DNA from: Candidatus Sordicultor fermentans
GTDB lineage: Bacteria > Atribacterota > Atribacteria > Atribacterales > Caldatribacteriaceae
NCBI GenBank assembly: GCA_002385475.1
Contig: DGDO01000077.1
Location: forward strand, 31,388-52,915
Direction of reading: 5' to 3'
DNA length: 21,528 bases
The notes under the pieces were generated by a model. The model worked only from the letters and a program-made list of their open reading frames with translations, had not been told where the DNA came from and did not search any database. Positions 14,515-21,528 of the stretch are shown here, piece after piece. Within the stretch, counting starts at the first letter, position 1; every line of letters starts with the position of its first letter. Both the position numbers and the translations under genes were made by a program.

Positions 14515-15636
14515 TTGAGAAGATTAATCAGTTTATTCACAGTTTTCCTTTTAGTTCTGAGTTTTTCCGGAATAGTGTTAGCTCAAGAAACAGTGAAAAT
14601 TGGAGCTAACCTGGAAATTACTGGAGGAGTAGCAGCTTATGGACAGATGATTTGGGAAGGGGTAAACATTGCTAAAGAAGTAGTAGGAGATGAAGTTCTG
14701 GGGAAAAAAGTGGAGCTGGTTTTAGTGGATAATAAGAGTGACCGGGTAGAGTCGGCCAATGCTGCCACTCGCTTGATAGATTATGAAAAAGTGGTAGTTA
14801 TGGTTGGTCCGGCAATAAGTGGTAGTATGTTAGCGGTAGGCCCAATATGTGAAGAAAAACAGATTCCGGTTATTTCTGCCAGTGCTACCAGTCCTCTGGT
14901 TACTCAGGGGAAAAAATTTGTATTCCGGGCTTGCTTCCGGGATGATGATCAGGCTAAAGCAGCTGCCCAGTTTGCCCGTAGTGAGCTTCAAGCCCAGACC
15001 GCAGCTATTTTATCTGATATTGCTCAAGACTATTGTGTAGCTTTGGGCAACTTCTTTAAAGATGCTTTTATAGAAAAAGGAGGACAAGTGGTAAGCGAGC
15101 AGAATTGTAGAAGTGGAGACCAGGACTTTTCCGCTCAGCTTACTACCATTATAAACGCTAATCCTGATGTTATTTATGTCCCTAATTATTACACTGAAAC
15201 TGCTCTGATTTGTCAGCAGGCCCGGGATTTAGGGTATGAAGGGATGATTTTAGGAGCAGATGGGGCAGATGCACCGGAATTGGTCAGCATCGGTGGAGAT
15301 TCAGTAGAGGGGGTTTATTTCACTGCTCATGCTGATACCACTCAGGCGATAACTGAAATAGGACAGAAGTTCTTCGACTTATACCGGGAGAAACACGGTA
15401 GAGAACCCAGCGCTTTTGAAGCTTTGGGTGGTGATTCTTATGTTATTATTTTAGATGCCATAAAAAGAGCGGGAGAATTAGATCCGGTTAAAATACGCGA
15501 TGCCATGGAAGATACTGAAAACCTGGAAGTTATAACTGGAGTGGCTACTATTGTCGACGGAGACAACAAGAAACCTATAGTGGTGAAAAGAGTGGAAAAT
15601 GGTGTCTTCAAGTTTGTGACTACTATTGAATACTGA
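14515..15636 (+). CDS. livJ: ABC transporter periplasmic-type substrate-binding protein, branched-chain amino acid (LivJ) family
   Basis: This is the extracytoplasmic ligand-binding component of the Liv-type importer. I chose TTG 14515 (373 residues): a GGGGG ribosome site lies nine bases upstream, and it gives a standard signal peptide RRLISLFTVFLLVLSFSGIVLA with a signal peptidase I site before QETVKIG. The longer frame from ATG 14461 would put 18 odd residues before the signal and lies over the promoter. The mature part has KIGANLEITGGVAAYGQ, VGPAISGSMLAVGPICEEKQIP and the SASATSP binding loop, all typical of Peripla_BP_6 proteins. Substrates in this family range from Leu/Ile/Val to urea, amides and aromatic acids, so the ligand is uncertain. 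A stable hairpin follows the stop. Confidence 0.9.
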   Translation: MRRLISLFTVFLLVLSFSGIVLAQETVKIGANLEITGGVAAYGQMIWEGVNIAKEVVGDEVLGKKVELVLVDNKSDRVESANAATRLIDYEKVVVMVGPAISGSMLAVGPICEEKQIPVISASATSPLVTQGKKFVFRACFRDDDQAKAAAQFARSELQAQTAAILSDIAQDYCVALGNFFKDAFIEKGGQVVSEQNCRSGDQDFSAQLTTIINANPDVIYVPNYYTETALICQQARDLGYEGMILGADGADAPELVSIGGDSVEGVYFTAHADTTQAITEIGQKFFDLYREKHGREPSAFEALGGDSYVIILDAIKRAGELDPVKIRDAMEDTENLEVITGVATIVDGDNKKPIVVKRVENGVFKFVTTIEY

Positions 15637-15642
15637 TTTAAT

Positions 15643-15675
15643 AGTACCAGGTAACCTTAACAGTTACCTGGTACT
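15643..15675 (+). terminator. Perfect 13-bp hairpin between livJ and livH (attenuator or mRNA-stabilising element)
   Basis: AGTACCAGGTAAC (15643-15655) and GTTACCTGGTACT (15663-15675) are exact complements around the loop CTTAACA. It starts six bases after the livJ stop and ends 15 bases before livH. The sequence after it, TATATAACTT, is not a T run, so partial termination or protection of the livJ 3' end is more likely than full termination. Such elements often let the binding protein be made in excess over the membrane parts. Confidence 0.75.
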
Positions 15676-15690
15676 TATATAACTTAGGCC

Positions 15691-16584
15691 ATGACCTGGG
15701 TCTCTTTTTTTCAGCAGATAATGAATGGAGTTTCCTTAGGAAGTTTATATGCCCTTTTAGCCATAGGCTATACTCTGGTCTATGGCATTCTGGGATTTAT
15801 AAACTTTGCTCACGGCGATGTGTTTATGCTGGGAGCTTATTTTTCTTTTTTTATGATAGGGGTTTTTCTTCTCCCCTGGTGGCTGGGAGTAATAATAGGA
15901 GTAGCACTGTGTGCTATAGTGGGAATGAGTATTGAAAGAATAGCTTATCGTCCTCTACGTGATGCTCCTCGTATTTCTGCTCTTATAACTGCAGTGGGAG
16001 TTTCTTTCTTCATTGAAAATCTGGGTCTGGTAACTGTTGGTGCTCGTCCTAAAGGTTTTCCTCGCCCGGAGCTTATGAAAAATGTCTATATTTTAGCTGG
16101 TGCTCGTATACAGGGGGTGACTTTCTGGGTGCCTATCATCAGTGTTTCAGTTCTTCTTGTTTTGCTTTATCTGGTTTACCGAACTAAAATGGGAATGGCT
16201 ATGCGAGCTGTATCTAAAGATATGGAGACCACTCGCCTGATGGGCGTAGATATAGATAGGATAATTCTTTATACTTTTGCTTTAGGTTCGGCATTAGCCG
16301 GGATTGGCGGAGTACTGTGGGCCTGTAAATATCCTCAGATTAACCCCTTAATGGGCACTTTTCCGGGCTGGAAAGCATTTACTGCGGCAGTAGTAGGAGG
16401 AATTGGCAATGTAGTGGGAGCCATGGTAGGCGGTTTTATAATTGGATTGACAGAAATTATGATCGTGGCCTTTTTCCCCGGTTTATCTGGTTATCGAGAT
16501 GCCTTTGTCTTCACTATATTAATCATATTTTTGCTGGTTAAACCCAGTGGTATTCTGGGTGAAACCCTGAAAGAGAAAGTATAG
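15691..16584 (+). CDS. livH: Branched-chain amino acid type ABC transporter permease LivH
   Basis: This 297-residue integral membrane protein is one of the two permeases of the importer. NGVSLGSLYALLAIGYTLVYGILGFINFAHGDVFMLGAY is the classic LivH opening (shown by residues about 12-50). The ABC-contact loop includes TTRLMGVDIDRIILYTFALG, and ALAGIGGVLW and GGIGNVVGAMVGG follow. ATG 15691 fits the family start, though the ribosome site is weak (TTAGG close by), in line with lower expression than livJ. It is two bases from livM. Confidence 0.94.
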   Translation: MTWVSFFQQIMNGVSLGSLYALLAIGYTLVYGILGFINFAHGDVFMLGAYFSFFMIGVFLLPWWLGVIIGVALCAIVGMSIERIAYRPLRDAPRISALITAVGVSFFIENLGLVTVGARPKGFPRPELMKNVYILAGARIQGVTFWVPIISVSVLLVLLYLVYRTKMGMAMRAVSKDMETTRLMGVDIDRIILYTFALGSALAGIGGVLWACKYPQINPLMGTFPGWKAFTAAVVGGIGNVVGAMVGGFIIGLTEIMIVAFFPGLSGYRDAFVFTILIIFLLVKPSGILGETLKEKV

Positions 16585-16586
16585 AG

Positions 16587-17648
16587 ATGGGAAGAGAAGA
16601 AAAAAGAGATTTAGCTTTAACCTTGATTCTTTTTGCAGTTTTAATGTTGGGAGTAAGTTTAGCAGAGAGATATCTAAATACCTATTTGATTCGCATTTTG
16701 AATACCGCCTGTATTTACGTAGTAGCAGCAGTGGCCTATAATTTAATTAATGGGATTACCGGACAGTTTTCTTTGGGGCCCAACGGCTTTATGGCTATTG
16801 GTGGTTACACTGTAGCTATCTTAATGCTCCCTTTAGTGCAAAAAGAACAGGTTTATTTTTTGCAACCTCTTATCTGGCCTTTTAATTCTTTTTCTTTTCC
16901 TTCTCATCTTTTTCTTTTAGCTCTTTTTTTAGGAGGTGTAGCTGCTGCTCTTGCTGCTTTATTGATTGGTATTCCCACTCTTCGCTTACGAGGTGATTAC
17001 TTAGCTATTGCTACTTTTGGTTTTGGGGAGATCATTAATGTTCTGGCCAACAACTTTATTCCTTTAACTAATGGAGCTCTGGGAATTAAAGGAATACCGG
17101 AATATACTAACCTGTGGTGGACGGTAAACTGGGCTTTCTGGTCGGTGTTTATGATTAAGGGTCTCGTGAACTCAAGCTTTGGCCGGGCTTTAAAAGCCAT
17201 CAGAGAAAATGAAGTAGCAGCAGAGGCTATGGGGGTGAATCTTTTCCGTCATAAGCTTTTGTCTTTTGTATTAAGCGGATTTTTTGCCGGTGTGGCAGGA
17301 GGATTGTTTGTAACCTTAATTAGCACTGTTTCTCCTTCTCTTTTTACTTTTACTATGACTTTTAACTTACTGATTATCATCGTCTTGGGGGGATTAGGTA
17401 GTATCACAGGGTCAGTGGTTACTGCTTTTATTTTTGCTTTTTTGCAGGAGATTTTGCGAGAAGTGGAGGCTCCTATCACTATCGGGGCATGGACTTTTCC
17501 CGGAATACCGGGAATGAGGATGGTAGTATTTTCCGTTCTTTTAGTAGTCATGATGATTTTTTATCGACGGGGATTATTTGGTGACAAAGAAATTTCCTGG
17601 CAGCTTATCATTGACCGAATAAAAGGAAGAAATGAAAGTGAAAAATAA
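16587..17648 (+). CDS. livM: Branched-chain amino acid type ABC transporter permease LivM
   Basis: This 353-residue permease pairs with LivH. Recognisable segments are YNLINGITGQFSLGPNGFMA near the start, PTLRLRGDYLAIATFGFGEI in the middle, the coupling loop AIRENEVAAEAMGVNLFRHK, and GGLGSITGSVVTA. A loop between the early helices (about residues 88-110, rich in aromatic and Pro residues) is somewhat long. The ribosome site is weak, so translation is probably coupled to livH. Its 3' end overlaps livG by 17 bases. Confidence 0.93.
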   Translation: MGREEKRDLALTLILFAVLMLGVSLAERYLNTYLIRILNTACIYVVAAVAYNLINGITGQFSLGPNGFMAIGGYTVAILMLPLVQKEQVYFLQPLIWPFNSFSFPSHLFLLALFLGGVAAALAALLIGIPTLRLRGDYLAIATFGFGEIINVLANNFIPLTNGALGIKGIPEYTNLWWTVNWAFWSVFMIKGLVNSSFGRALKAIRENEVAAEAMGVNLFRHKLLSFVLSGFFAGVAGGLFVTLISTVSPSLFTFTMTFNLLIIIVLGGLGSITGSVVTAFIFAFLQEILREVEAPITIGAWTFPGIPGMRMVVFSVLLVVMMIFYRRGLFGDKEISWQLIIDRIKGRNESEK

Positions 17649-18414
17649 AGAGCCCCTTCTTTCTTTAGAAAATCTTACTGTTGCTTTTGGCGGGCTGGTA
17701 GCAGTTAGTGACTTTTCTTTGCAACTTTTCTCTGGAGACCTGGTAGGTTTAATTGGGCCCAATGGAGCAGGTAAAACTACAGTGTTTAACCTGATTACCG
17801 GGCAGTATCGTCCCACGAAGGGTCGGGTAATTTTCCAGGGAAAAGATATCACCGGCTTTTCCCCCGATTTAGTTACTACTGTTGGCATTGCTCGCACTTT
17901 TCAGAATATTCGTCTCTTTGGAAATTTGACCGTCCTGGAAAATGTTCTGGTTTCTTTCCATGTTCGCTTACAAAGCTCTTTTTTAGCTCCTATGTTCAGT
18001 CTTCCTTCTTACTGGAGGGAAGAAAAAGCTATAAGGAGAGAAGCTTATGACCTTCTCGAGGCAGTGGGATTAGCTGATGTTACAAAAGAAGAGGCTCAAT
18101 CTTTGCCCTATGGAGAACAAAGACGTTTGGAGATCGCCCGAGCTTTAGCTACTCATCCCTCTCTTTTACTTTTAGATGAGCCAGCAGCGGGAATGAATCC
18201 TCAAGAAACTCGAGAACTGATGGAGTTTATCAAAAAGATGCGAGACGATTTTAATCTTACTATATTTCTGATTGAACATGATATGAAAGTAGTAATGGGA
18301 ATTTGTGAGCGAATAGCAGTGATGGATTTTGGAATGAAAATAGCTGAAGGTACGCCAGAGGAGATAAGGAATAATCCCCGGGTTATTGAGGCTTATCTGG
18401 GGGTAGAAGATTGA
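17632..18414 (+). CDS. livG: Branched-chain amino acid type ABC transporter ATPase LivG
   Basis: This 260-residue cytoplasmic ATPase powers the importer with LivF. Walker A is GPNGAGKT at 42-49. The Q-loop lies near ARTFQNIRLFG. The signature is LPYGEQRRLEIARAL, with Pro-Tyr in place of the usual Ser-Gly or Ser-Tyr, a variant seen in LivG proteins. Walker B is LLLLDEPAAGMNP with D182 and E183, and the switch His is in FLIEHDM. The C-terminal tail ending VIEAYLG is diagnostic of the LivG/LptB type. ATG 17632 follows an AGGAAG ribosome site inside livM. An imperfect hairpin (arms 18362-18368 and 18392-18398) lies at its 3' end. Confidence 0.95.
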   Translation: MKVKNKEPLLSLENLTVAFGGLVAVSDFSLQLFSGDLVGLIGPNGAGKTTVFNLITGQYRPTKGRVIFQGKDITGFSPDLVTTVGIARTFQNIRLFGNLTVLENVLVSFHVRLQSSFLAPMFSLPSYWREEKAIRREAYDLLEAVGLADVTKEEAQSLPYGEQRRLEIARALATHPSLLLLDEPAAGMNPQETRELMEFIKKMRDDFNLTIFLIEHDMKVVMGICERIAVMDFGMKIAEGTPEEIRNNPRVIEAYLGVED

Positions 18415-19136
18415 TGGAAAACGACTTAATGCTCCGAATAGAAGATCTTCATGTGTTCTATGGTGGTATTCACGCTCTTAAAGGAATTAACATTGAAGTT
18501 CCGGCGGGAAAAATTGTAGCTTTAGTTGGGGCAAACGGTGCAGGCAAGAGTACTACATTGAGGACTGTATCAGGATTAGTGAGAGCTCGGCAGGGTAAAA
18601 TAGAGTTTCAGGGTATAGACATCACTCGAGAATCCGCTCATCATATTGTGGAGATGGGGCTGGCTATGGTCCCGGAAGGAAGGAGGATTTTCCCTAATCT
18701 CACTGTTTGGGAAAACCTGCTTTTAGGAAGTTACACGCGGCGAGATAAAGAGGAAATTAAAGAGGATCTGGATTGGATTTTTCGTATTTTTCCTCGTTTA
18801 AAGGAGAGAGTGAGGCAAAAAGGAGGTACTTTGAGTGGAGGGGAACAACAAATGCTCGCGGTAGCCAGAGCTTTGATGTCTCGGCCTCACCTTTTGATGA
18901 TGGATGAACCCTCTCTGGGTTTAGCTCCACTTCTCGTGAAGGAAATTTTTAATATTATCAGAGACATTAACCAGAACGGAACCACTATTCTATTAATAGA
19001 GCAAAATGCCAAAGCCGCTTTGCAGATAGCTCATTATGCTTATGTTCTGGAGACCGGATCTGTGGTTCTCGAAGGAAGGGGAAAAGAACTTCTGGAAAAT
19101 GAAAAAGTACGTAAAGCCTATCTCGGGGAGGAATAA
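18414..19136 (+). CDS. livF: Branched-chain amino acid type ABC transporter ATPase LivF
   Basis: LivF is the second ATPase of the importer. I prefer ATG 18414, which shares a base with the livG stop (TGATG), over the TTG three bases earlier. The 240 residues have Walker A GANGAGKS at 39-46, the LivF-typical MVPEGRRIFPNLTVWENL, the signature LSGGEQQMLAVARAL, Walker B LLMMDEPSLGLAP and the switch segment LLIEQNAKAAL. The end VRKAYLGEE is normal. Its final bases GGGGAGGAA double as the ribosome site of the next small gene. Confidence 0.95.
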   Translation: MENDLMLRIEDLHVFYGGIHALKGINIEVPAGKIVALVGANGAGKSTTLRTVSGLVRARQGKIEFQGIDITRESAHHIVEMGLAMVPEGRRIFPNLTVWENLLLGSYTRRDKEEIKEDLDWIFRIFPRLKERVRQKGGTLSGGEQQMLAVARALMSRPHLLMMDEPSLGLAPLLVKEIFNIIRDINQNGTTILLIEQNAKAALQIAHYAYVLETGSVVLEGRGKELLENEKVRKAYLGEE

Positions 19137-19142
19137 AAAAAC

Positions 19143-19382
19143 ATGGCGATAAAAAGGGAAAAATATCGAGATAAAGGAATCCAGGAAGTATATAATACCC
19201 CTTACGAAAAGAAATTAAAAAAGCTTCCCTGGATACAGGATAAAAGAGTGAGAGAACGCTATCTTCGCCCGGAAGAGGAAAATAAAATACTGGATGATCT
19301 GGTATGCCTAAAATGTGGAGAAAAGTGTGGAGGTAATTGCGAAGATAGAGAAAGTTTAAGGGCAACTAATATTTTCTCTTAA
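19143..19382 (+). CDS. Small Cys-rich protein of unknown function
   Basis: I do not recognise this 79-residue protein. It is highly charged (Lys, Arg, Glu) over its first 50 residues and then has four cysteines, C55, C58, C62 and C66, in CLKCGEKCGGNC, a plausible zinc or iron-sulfur knuckle. No membrane segment or signal peptide is seen. The ATG at 19143 has a GGAGG about a dozen bases upstream, inside the end of livF, so it should be translated as the last gene of the liv operon. Its stop overlaps the stop of the convergent SGNH hydrolase gene. A reality check is that the frame is short, but ribosome site, spacing and Cys pattern together favour a real gene. Confidence 0.6.
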   Translation: MAIKREKYRDKGIQEVYNTPYEKKLKKLPWIQDKRVRERYLRPEEENKILDDLVCLKCGEKCGGNCEDRESLRATNIFS

Positions 19383-20017
19383 AGGATATCCTTTACTTTG
19401 TTTGTTAGTGCTTCGGCAAATTGTCGGTTTGCAGTAACTTCCCAGTGGATGCCATCTATATCGCTGGTTTTAACTACTTCTCCAGCATCAAAAAAGTGGC
19501 ACTGATTAACCTGGGCAAAGTAAGAGTAATAGCGAGCCAAATTTTGAGATTTTTCTGTTCCCTCTCCAAACTCTTCTTGCCATATTGCAAGTTTTCCTAA
19601 AGGTGGAGGAGAAATAAGAAGAACCGAAGGAGAATTGCCTCCTCTTCCAGCATTGCTTCTTTTTGCTATTTCTACCAGAGTTCCAGCGCTTTGAGCGATC
19701 TGAAGAGCAGTAACTTGAAAGCGGGCTTTCAGGTCATTGGTTCCCAGCATTATAATTAATAAGTCCAGAGGTCGGTGGGATTCCAGTAATATGGGGAGAT
19801 GCCTTCTCCCGTTTTTATTTCCTTCAATGGGGTCATCCCAGATGGTGGTGCGCCCGTTTAACCCTTCTTCTATTATCCAGTAGCTCTCCCCCAAGTTTTT
19901 TTGCAGTATAGTAGTCCAGCGAGAACCTGCTGAATAGCGCTCTTGAGTTTCAGGATCCCAACCCCAGGTCAGGGAATCTCCAAAACAAAGTATACGTTTT
20001 GCCCCTTCTTTTTCCAT
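19379..20017 (-). CDS. SGNH/GDSL-type hydrolase (esterase, arylesterase-like)
   Basis: This 212-residue serine hydrolase has the four SGNH blocks. Block I is CFGDSLTWGW with nucleophile S15, the Gly/Asn oxyanion blocks are EGLNGRTT (N54) and LGTNDLK (N94), and the Asp/His pair is DGIHW with D188 and H191. The spacing and GRTTIWDDP resemble the arylesterase/acyltransferase group. No signal peptide is seen, so it is probably cytoplasmic. The physiological ester is unknown. The start has GAGGGG upstream on the minus strand. It lies 54 bases downstream of the PsbP-like gene and may be co-transcribed with it. Confidence 0.9.
   Translation of the reverse strand: MEKEGAKRILCFGDSLTWGWDPETQERYSAGSRWTTILQKNLGESYWIIEEGLNGRTTIWDDPIEGNKNGRRHLPILLESHRPLDLLIIMLGTNDLKARFQVTALQIAQSAGTLVEIAKRSNAGRGGNSPSVLLISPPPLGKLAIWQEEFGEGTEKSQNLARYYSYFAQVNQCHFFDAGEVVKTSDIDGIHWEVTANRQFAEALTNKVKDIL
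19380..19395. repeat. 16-base perfect palindrome at convergent gene ends
   Basis: TAAAGGAT followed directly by ATCCTTTA is a perfect palindrome without a loop. It begins with the stop codon of the small Cys-rich gene on the plus strand and covers the last codons and stop of the SGNH hydrolase gene on the minus strand. Confidence 0.6.
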
Positions 20018-20045
20018 TTTTTTGCCCCTCTTTAGTTTTTATATA

Positions 20046-20067
20046 GTTTTATAACTTTTTATAAAAC
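20046..20067. repeat. AT-rich inverted repeat between the PsbP-like and SGNH genes
   Basis: GTTTTATA (20046-20053) and TATAAAAC (20060-20067) are perfect 8-base arms around ACTTTT in the 54-base gap between two minus-strand genes. It could be a weak hairpin or a promoter-overlapping site for the SGNH gene. AT-richness makes chance plausible. Confidence 0.3.
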
Positions 20068-20071
20068 ACTC

Positions 20072-20605
20072 TTAATTTCCTACCGAAGTAGTGAAACTGC
20101 GAGCAATAGCCTGAAAAGTGTTCAAATAGTCATTAAATTGGCTTTCTTTGGTCAGACAAATTATGCGGAAAAAATTATTGCTCTGGGAAAAAAGATAAAT
20201 AATAGCCTGAAAGGGTTCTTGAGAAGCAGAAGGCTCTGAGGAAACCAAGAAAGTATAGGTAAACCAGCAGCTAGGAGCTCCGTTGATGGATTCTCCTCCC
20301 TGAGAGATTATTTCTATTCCCGGGAATTGACTTACTTCCTCCTTTACTTTTTTAAAGAAATCTTCCAATGAAGAGTAATTATAATATTCTAAAGTGACCC
20401 CGACCTGGGCTTCTGAGTCTTGGCCTAACATCACAAGATAGGGATTAGGAGTAGAAGGAGGATTATAGACTTCCCAATCAGGGGGAAAAGTGAGGGAGAA
20501 TCCTGCCGAAGAAATGTAAGTTGTCAAACTTTCTTGAGCAAAAGATAGAGGAGAGAAAGATGTAACTAATATGCTCAAAACCAAGAGAAAATAGAACCTC
20601 TTCAC
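20072..20605 (-). CDS. Secreted PsbP/Mog1-like domain protein
   Basis: This 177-residue protein begins with a clear signal peptide MKRFYFLLVLSILVTSF...SFA and a signal peptidase I site before QES (A23/Q24). There is no lipobox Cys. The mature part has YISSAGFSLTFPPDWEV near the start and FQAIARSF at the end, the pattern of PsbP/Mog1/DUF1795-type alpha-beta-alpha domains found in many secreted bacterial proteins of unknown role. No catalytic motif is visible. The start is GTG 20605, set by AGGAGG five bases upstream; an overlapping ATG is out of frame. It is divergent from the second URO-D-like gene. Confidence 0.7.
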   Translation of the reverse strand: MKRFYFLLVLSILVTSFSPLSFAQESLTTYISSAGFSLTFPPDWEVYNPPSTPNPYLVMLGQDSEAQVGVTLEYYNYSSLEDFFKKVKEEVSQFPGIEIISQGGESINGAPSCWFTYTFLVSSEPSASQEPFQAIIYLFSQSNNFFRIICLTKESQFNDYLNTFQAIARSFTTSVGN

Positions 20606-20807
20606 ATTTTCCTCCTAGAAGGCTTTTTTTTAATTATATCATTTTATAAATATGTTTTGTTATTCATAGTTAAATTCCAGCATAATTTATTTTAGTTTTT
20701 TCTCATCTTTTTATTTTTAATGTTAAGCTGTACGTTATTCTTGTATAATCTATTTGAAAATATTAGTTATAATTAAAGAAATAAAGAATATAAAAGGAGG
20801 AAAGAAT
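20606..20807. promoter_or_regulatory. AT-rich divergent promoter region
   Basis: Two TATAAT boxes face away from each other. On the plus strand TATAAT lies at 20744-20749, about 58 bases before the URO-D-like start. On the minus strand TATAAT lies at 20638-20633, about 28 bases before the PsbP-like start. Neither has a good TTGACA at the standard distance, so the -10 boxes are the main evidence. Confidence 0.45.
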
Positions 20808-21509
20808 ATGACGTCTCGAGAACGAGTGATAAGTTCTCTTTCCCATCGGGAACCAGATAAGGTTCCCCTGGATTTAGGTTCTACCTTGATTACCGGAATT
20901 CATGTTTCCAGCTTGCACAAGCTAAAGGTAGCTCTGGGGTTAATCAAGCCGGAAGAGCCGGTGAAAGTTATTGATCCTTTCCAGATGCTGGGAGAAGTGG
21001 ATGACGAGTTGCGAAAGGTTCTGGGAATAGATACCGTTCCTCTTCTCTCTCTCTATAATTTTTTTGGATTTAAGAATGAAAACTGGAAGCCTTGGACTTT
21101 CTTTGATGGCACCCCCCTTTTAGTGCCGGAAAAGTTTAACACTACTCCGGACTCAGAAGGTAACATTTATCAATACCCCCGGGGGGATAGTACTCTTTCT
21201 CCCTCAGCTAAAATGCCCCGGGGCGGTTTTTACCACGATGCTATTATCAGGCAAAAGCCCTTCCGAGAGGAAGAGTTGAAAGTAGAAGATCAAATAGAAG
21301 AATACAGTTTACTTTCTGAAGAAGAACTTCGCTATTATGAGAGTGAAGCTCAGAAGCTCTATGAGGAAACCGAGTATAGTATAGTGTCAAGTGGGGTTCC
21401 GGGAATTAATCTGGGAGATATTGCTTACGTTCCTGGGTCAGCTTTGCCGGATCCTCGGGGAATTAGAGATGTGGAAGAATGGTACGTATCTCTTCTGACT
21501 CGTCAGGAC
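20808..21509 (+). CDS. Second URO-D/MtaA-like methyltransferase family protein (3' truncated)
   Basis: An open frame starts at ATG 20808 with AAAAGGAGGA upstream and runs without a stop to the end of genomic sequence, 234 codons. The opening SRERVISSLSHREPDKVPLDLGS parallels that of the complete URO-D-like protein at 1102 (about 23 residues, same motif order), so the two are paralogs. Further support is the mid-region GINLGDIAYVPGSALPDPRG, like the domain core of this family. The zinc-site His-x-Cys region lies beyond the cut and cannot be checked. Codons after 21509 are adapter-derived. It appears to have its own promoter. Confidence 0.8.
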
Positions 21510-21528
21510 CTGTCTCTTATACACATCT
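21510..21528. other. Nextera/Tn5 mosaic-end adapter sequence (library artefact)
   Basis: The final 19 bases are CTGTCTCTTATACACATCT, identical to the reverse-oriented Tn5 mosaic end used in Nextera tagmentation libraries. It ends exactly at the window end. This is untrimmed adapter, not a transposon in the organism; no IS50 gene or target duplication is present. Confidence 0.97.

Noticed and set aside
18362..18398. Hairpin at the 3' end of livG (AGATAAG/CTTATCT)
   Set aside because: Only 7 bp plus a short inner stem with an uneven internal loop; too weak to claim as a regulatory element.
21510..21528. Tn5/IS50 outer end as evidence of a transposon
   Set aside because: It is the engineered mosaic end located exactly at the contig edge, with no transposase gene; adapter is the simple explanation.
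1..21528. CRISPR array, tRNA, rRNA, prophage or toxin-antitoxin locus
   Set aside because: No regularly spaced direct repeats, RNA gene hallmarks or relevant protein families were seen by eye on either strand.

Overview
The window looks like one end-to-end contig from an anaerobic, fermentative bacterium. Evidence for this is a complete clostridial-type Rnf complex, a TM1266-type regulator normally tied to [FeFe] hydrogenases, URO-D/MtaA-like methyltransferase paralogs, sugar-use genes, and a branched-chain amino acid type ABC importer. Composition leans AT by eye, ribosome binding sites are strong GGAGG types, and several genes start with TTG or GTG. My leading guess for the lineage is Atribacterota (OP9/JS1) or a similar deep-branching anaerobe; this is a guess from gene content, not a placement. 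The last 19 bases (21510-21528) match the Nextera/Tn5 mosaic-end adapter, so the right edge is a library artefact and not genome.

Layout. 1-1026: the 3' part of a GH53 endo-galactanase with a C-terminal Ig-like domain, cut by the window edge. 1102-11642: eleven genes on the plus strand with gaps of at most 23 bases or short overlaps, probably one transcription unit: URO-D/MtaA-like methyltransferase, KtrB-type cation channel subunit, biotin carboxylase AccC, RnfC-D-G-E-A-B, FGGY sugar kinase, and the TM1266-type small regulator. 11650-13967: two overlapping MFS transporter genes on the minus strand, convergent with that operon. 13968-14514: a gene-free divergent control region with a 21-base palindrome, a second inverted repeat, a possible structured leader and a promoter. 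14515-19136: livJ-H-M-G-F, with a perfect hairpin between livJ and livH, followed by a small Cys-rich protein gene. 19379-20605: two minus-strand genes, a secreted PsbP/Mog1-like protein and an SGNH hydrolase. 20606-20807: a divergent promoter region. 20808-end: the 5' part of a second URO-D/MtaA-like gene.

How the parts fit. Rnf couples reduced ferredoxin oxidation by NAD+ to Na+ or H+ export. The same operon carries a Ktr-type K+ uptake subunit, commonly driven by the Na+ gradient, and a biotin carboxylase lacking its partners here, so the operon may group ion-circuit and redox-balance functions. The TM1266-type protein at its 3' end hints at coordination with hydrogenase. The liv operon and the GH53/FGGY genes point to growth on amino acids or peptides and on plant-type galactans or sugars.

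Most unusual sequence signal. Two perfect 13-base-pair inverted repeats with short loops lie inside the coding regions of rnfC and rnfA, in addition to a 13-base-pair hairpin between livJ and livH. I found no CRISPR array, tRNA, rRNA, insertion sequence or phage gene. I do not see a clearly novel multi-gene defence or mobile system.
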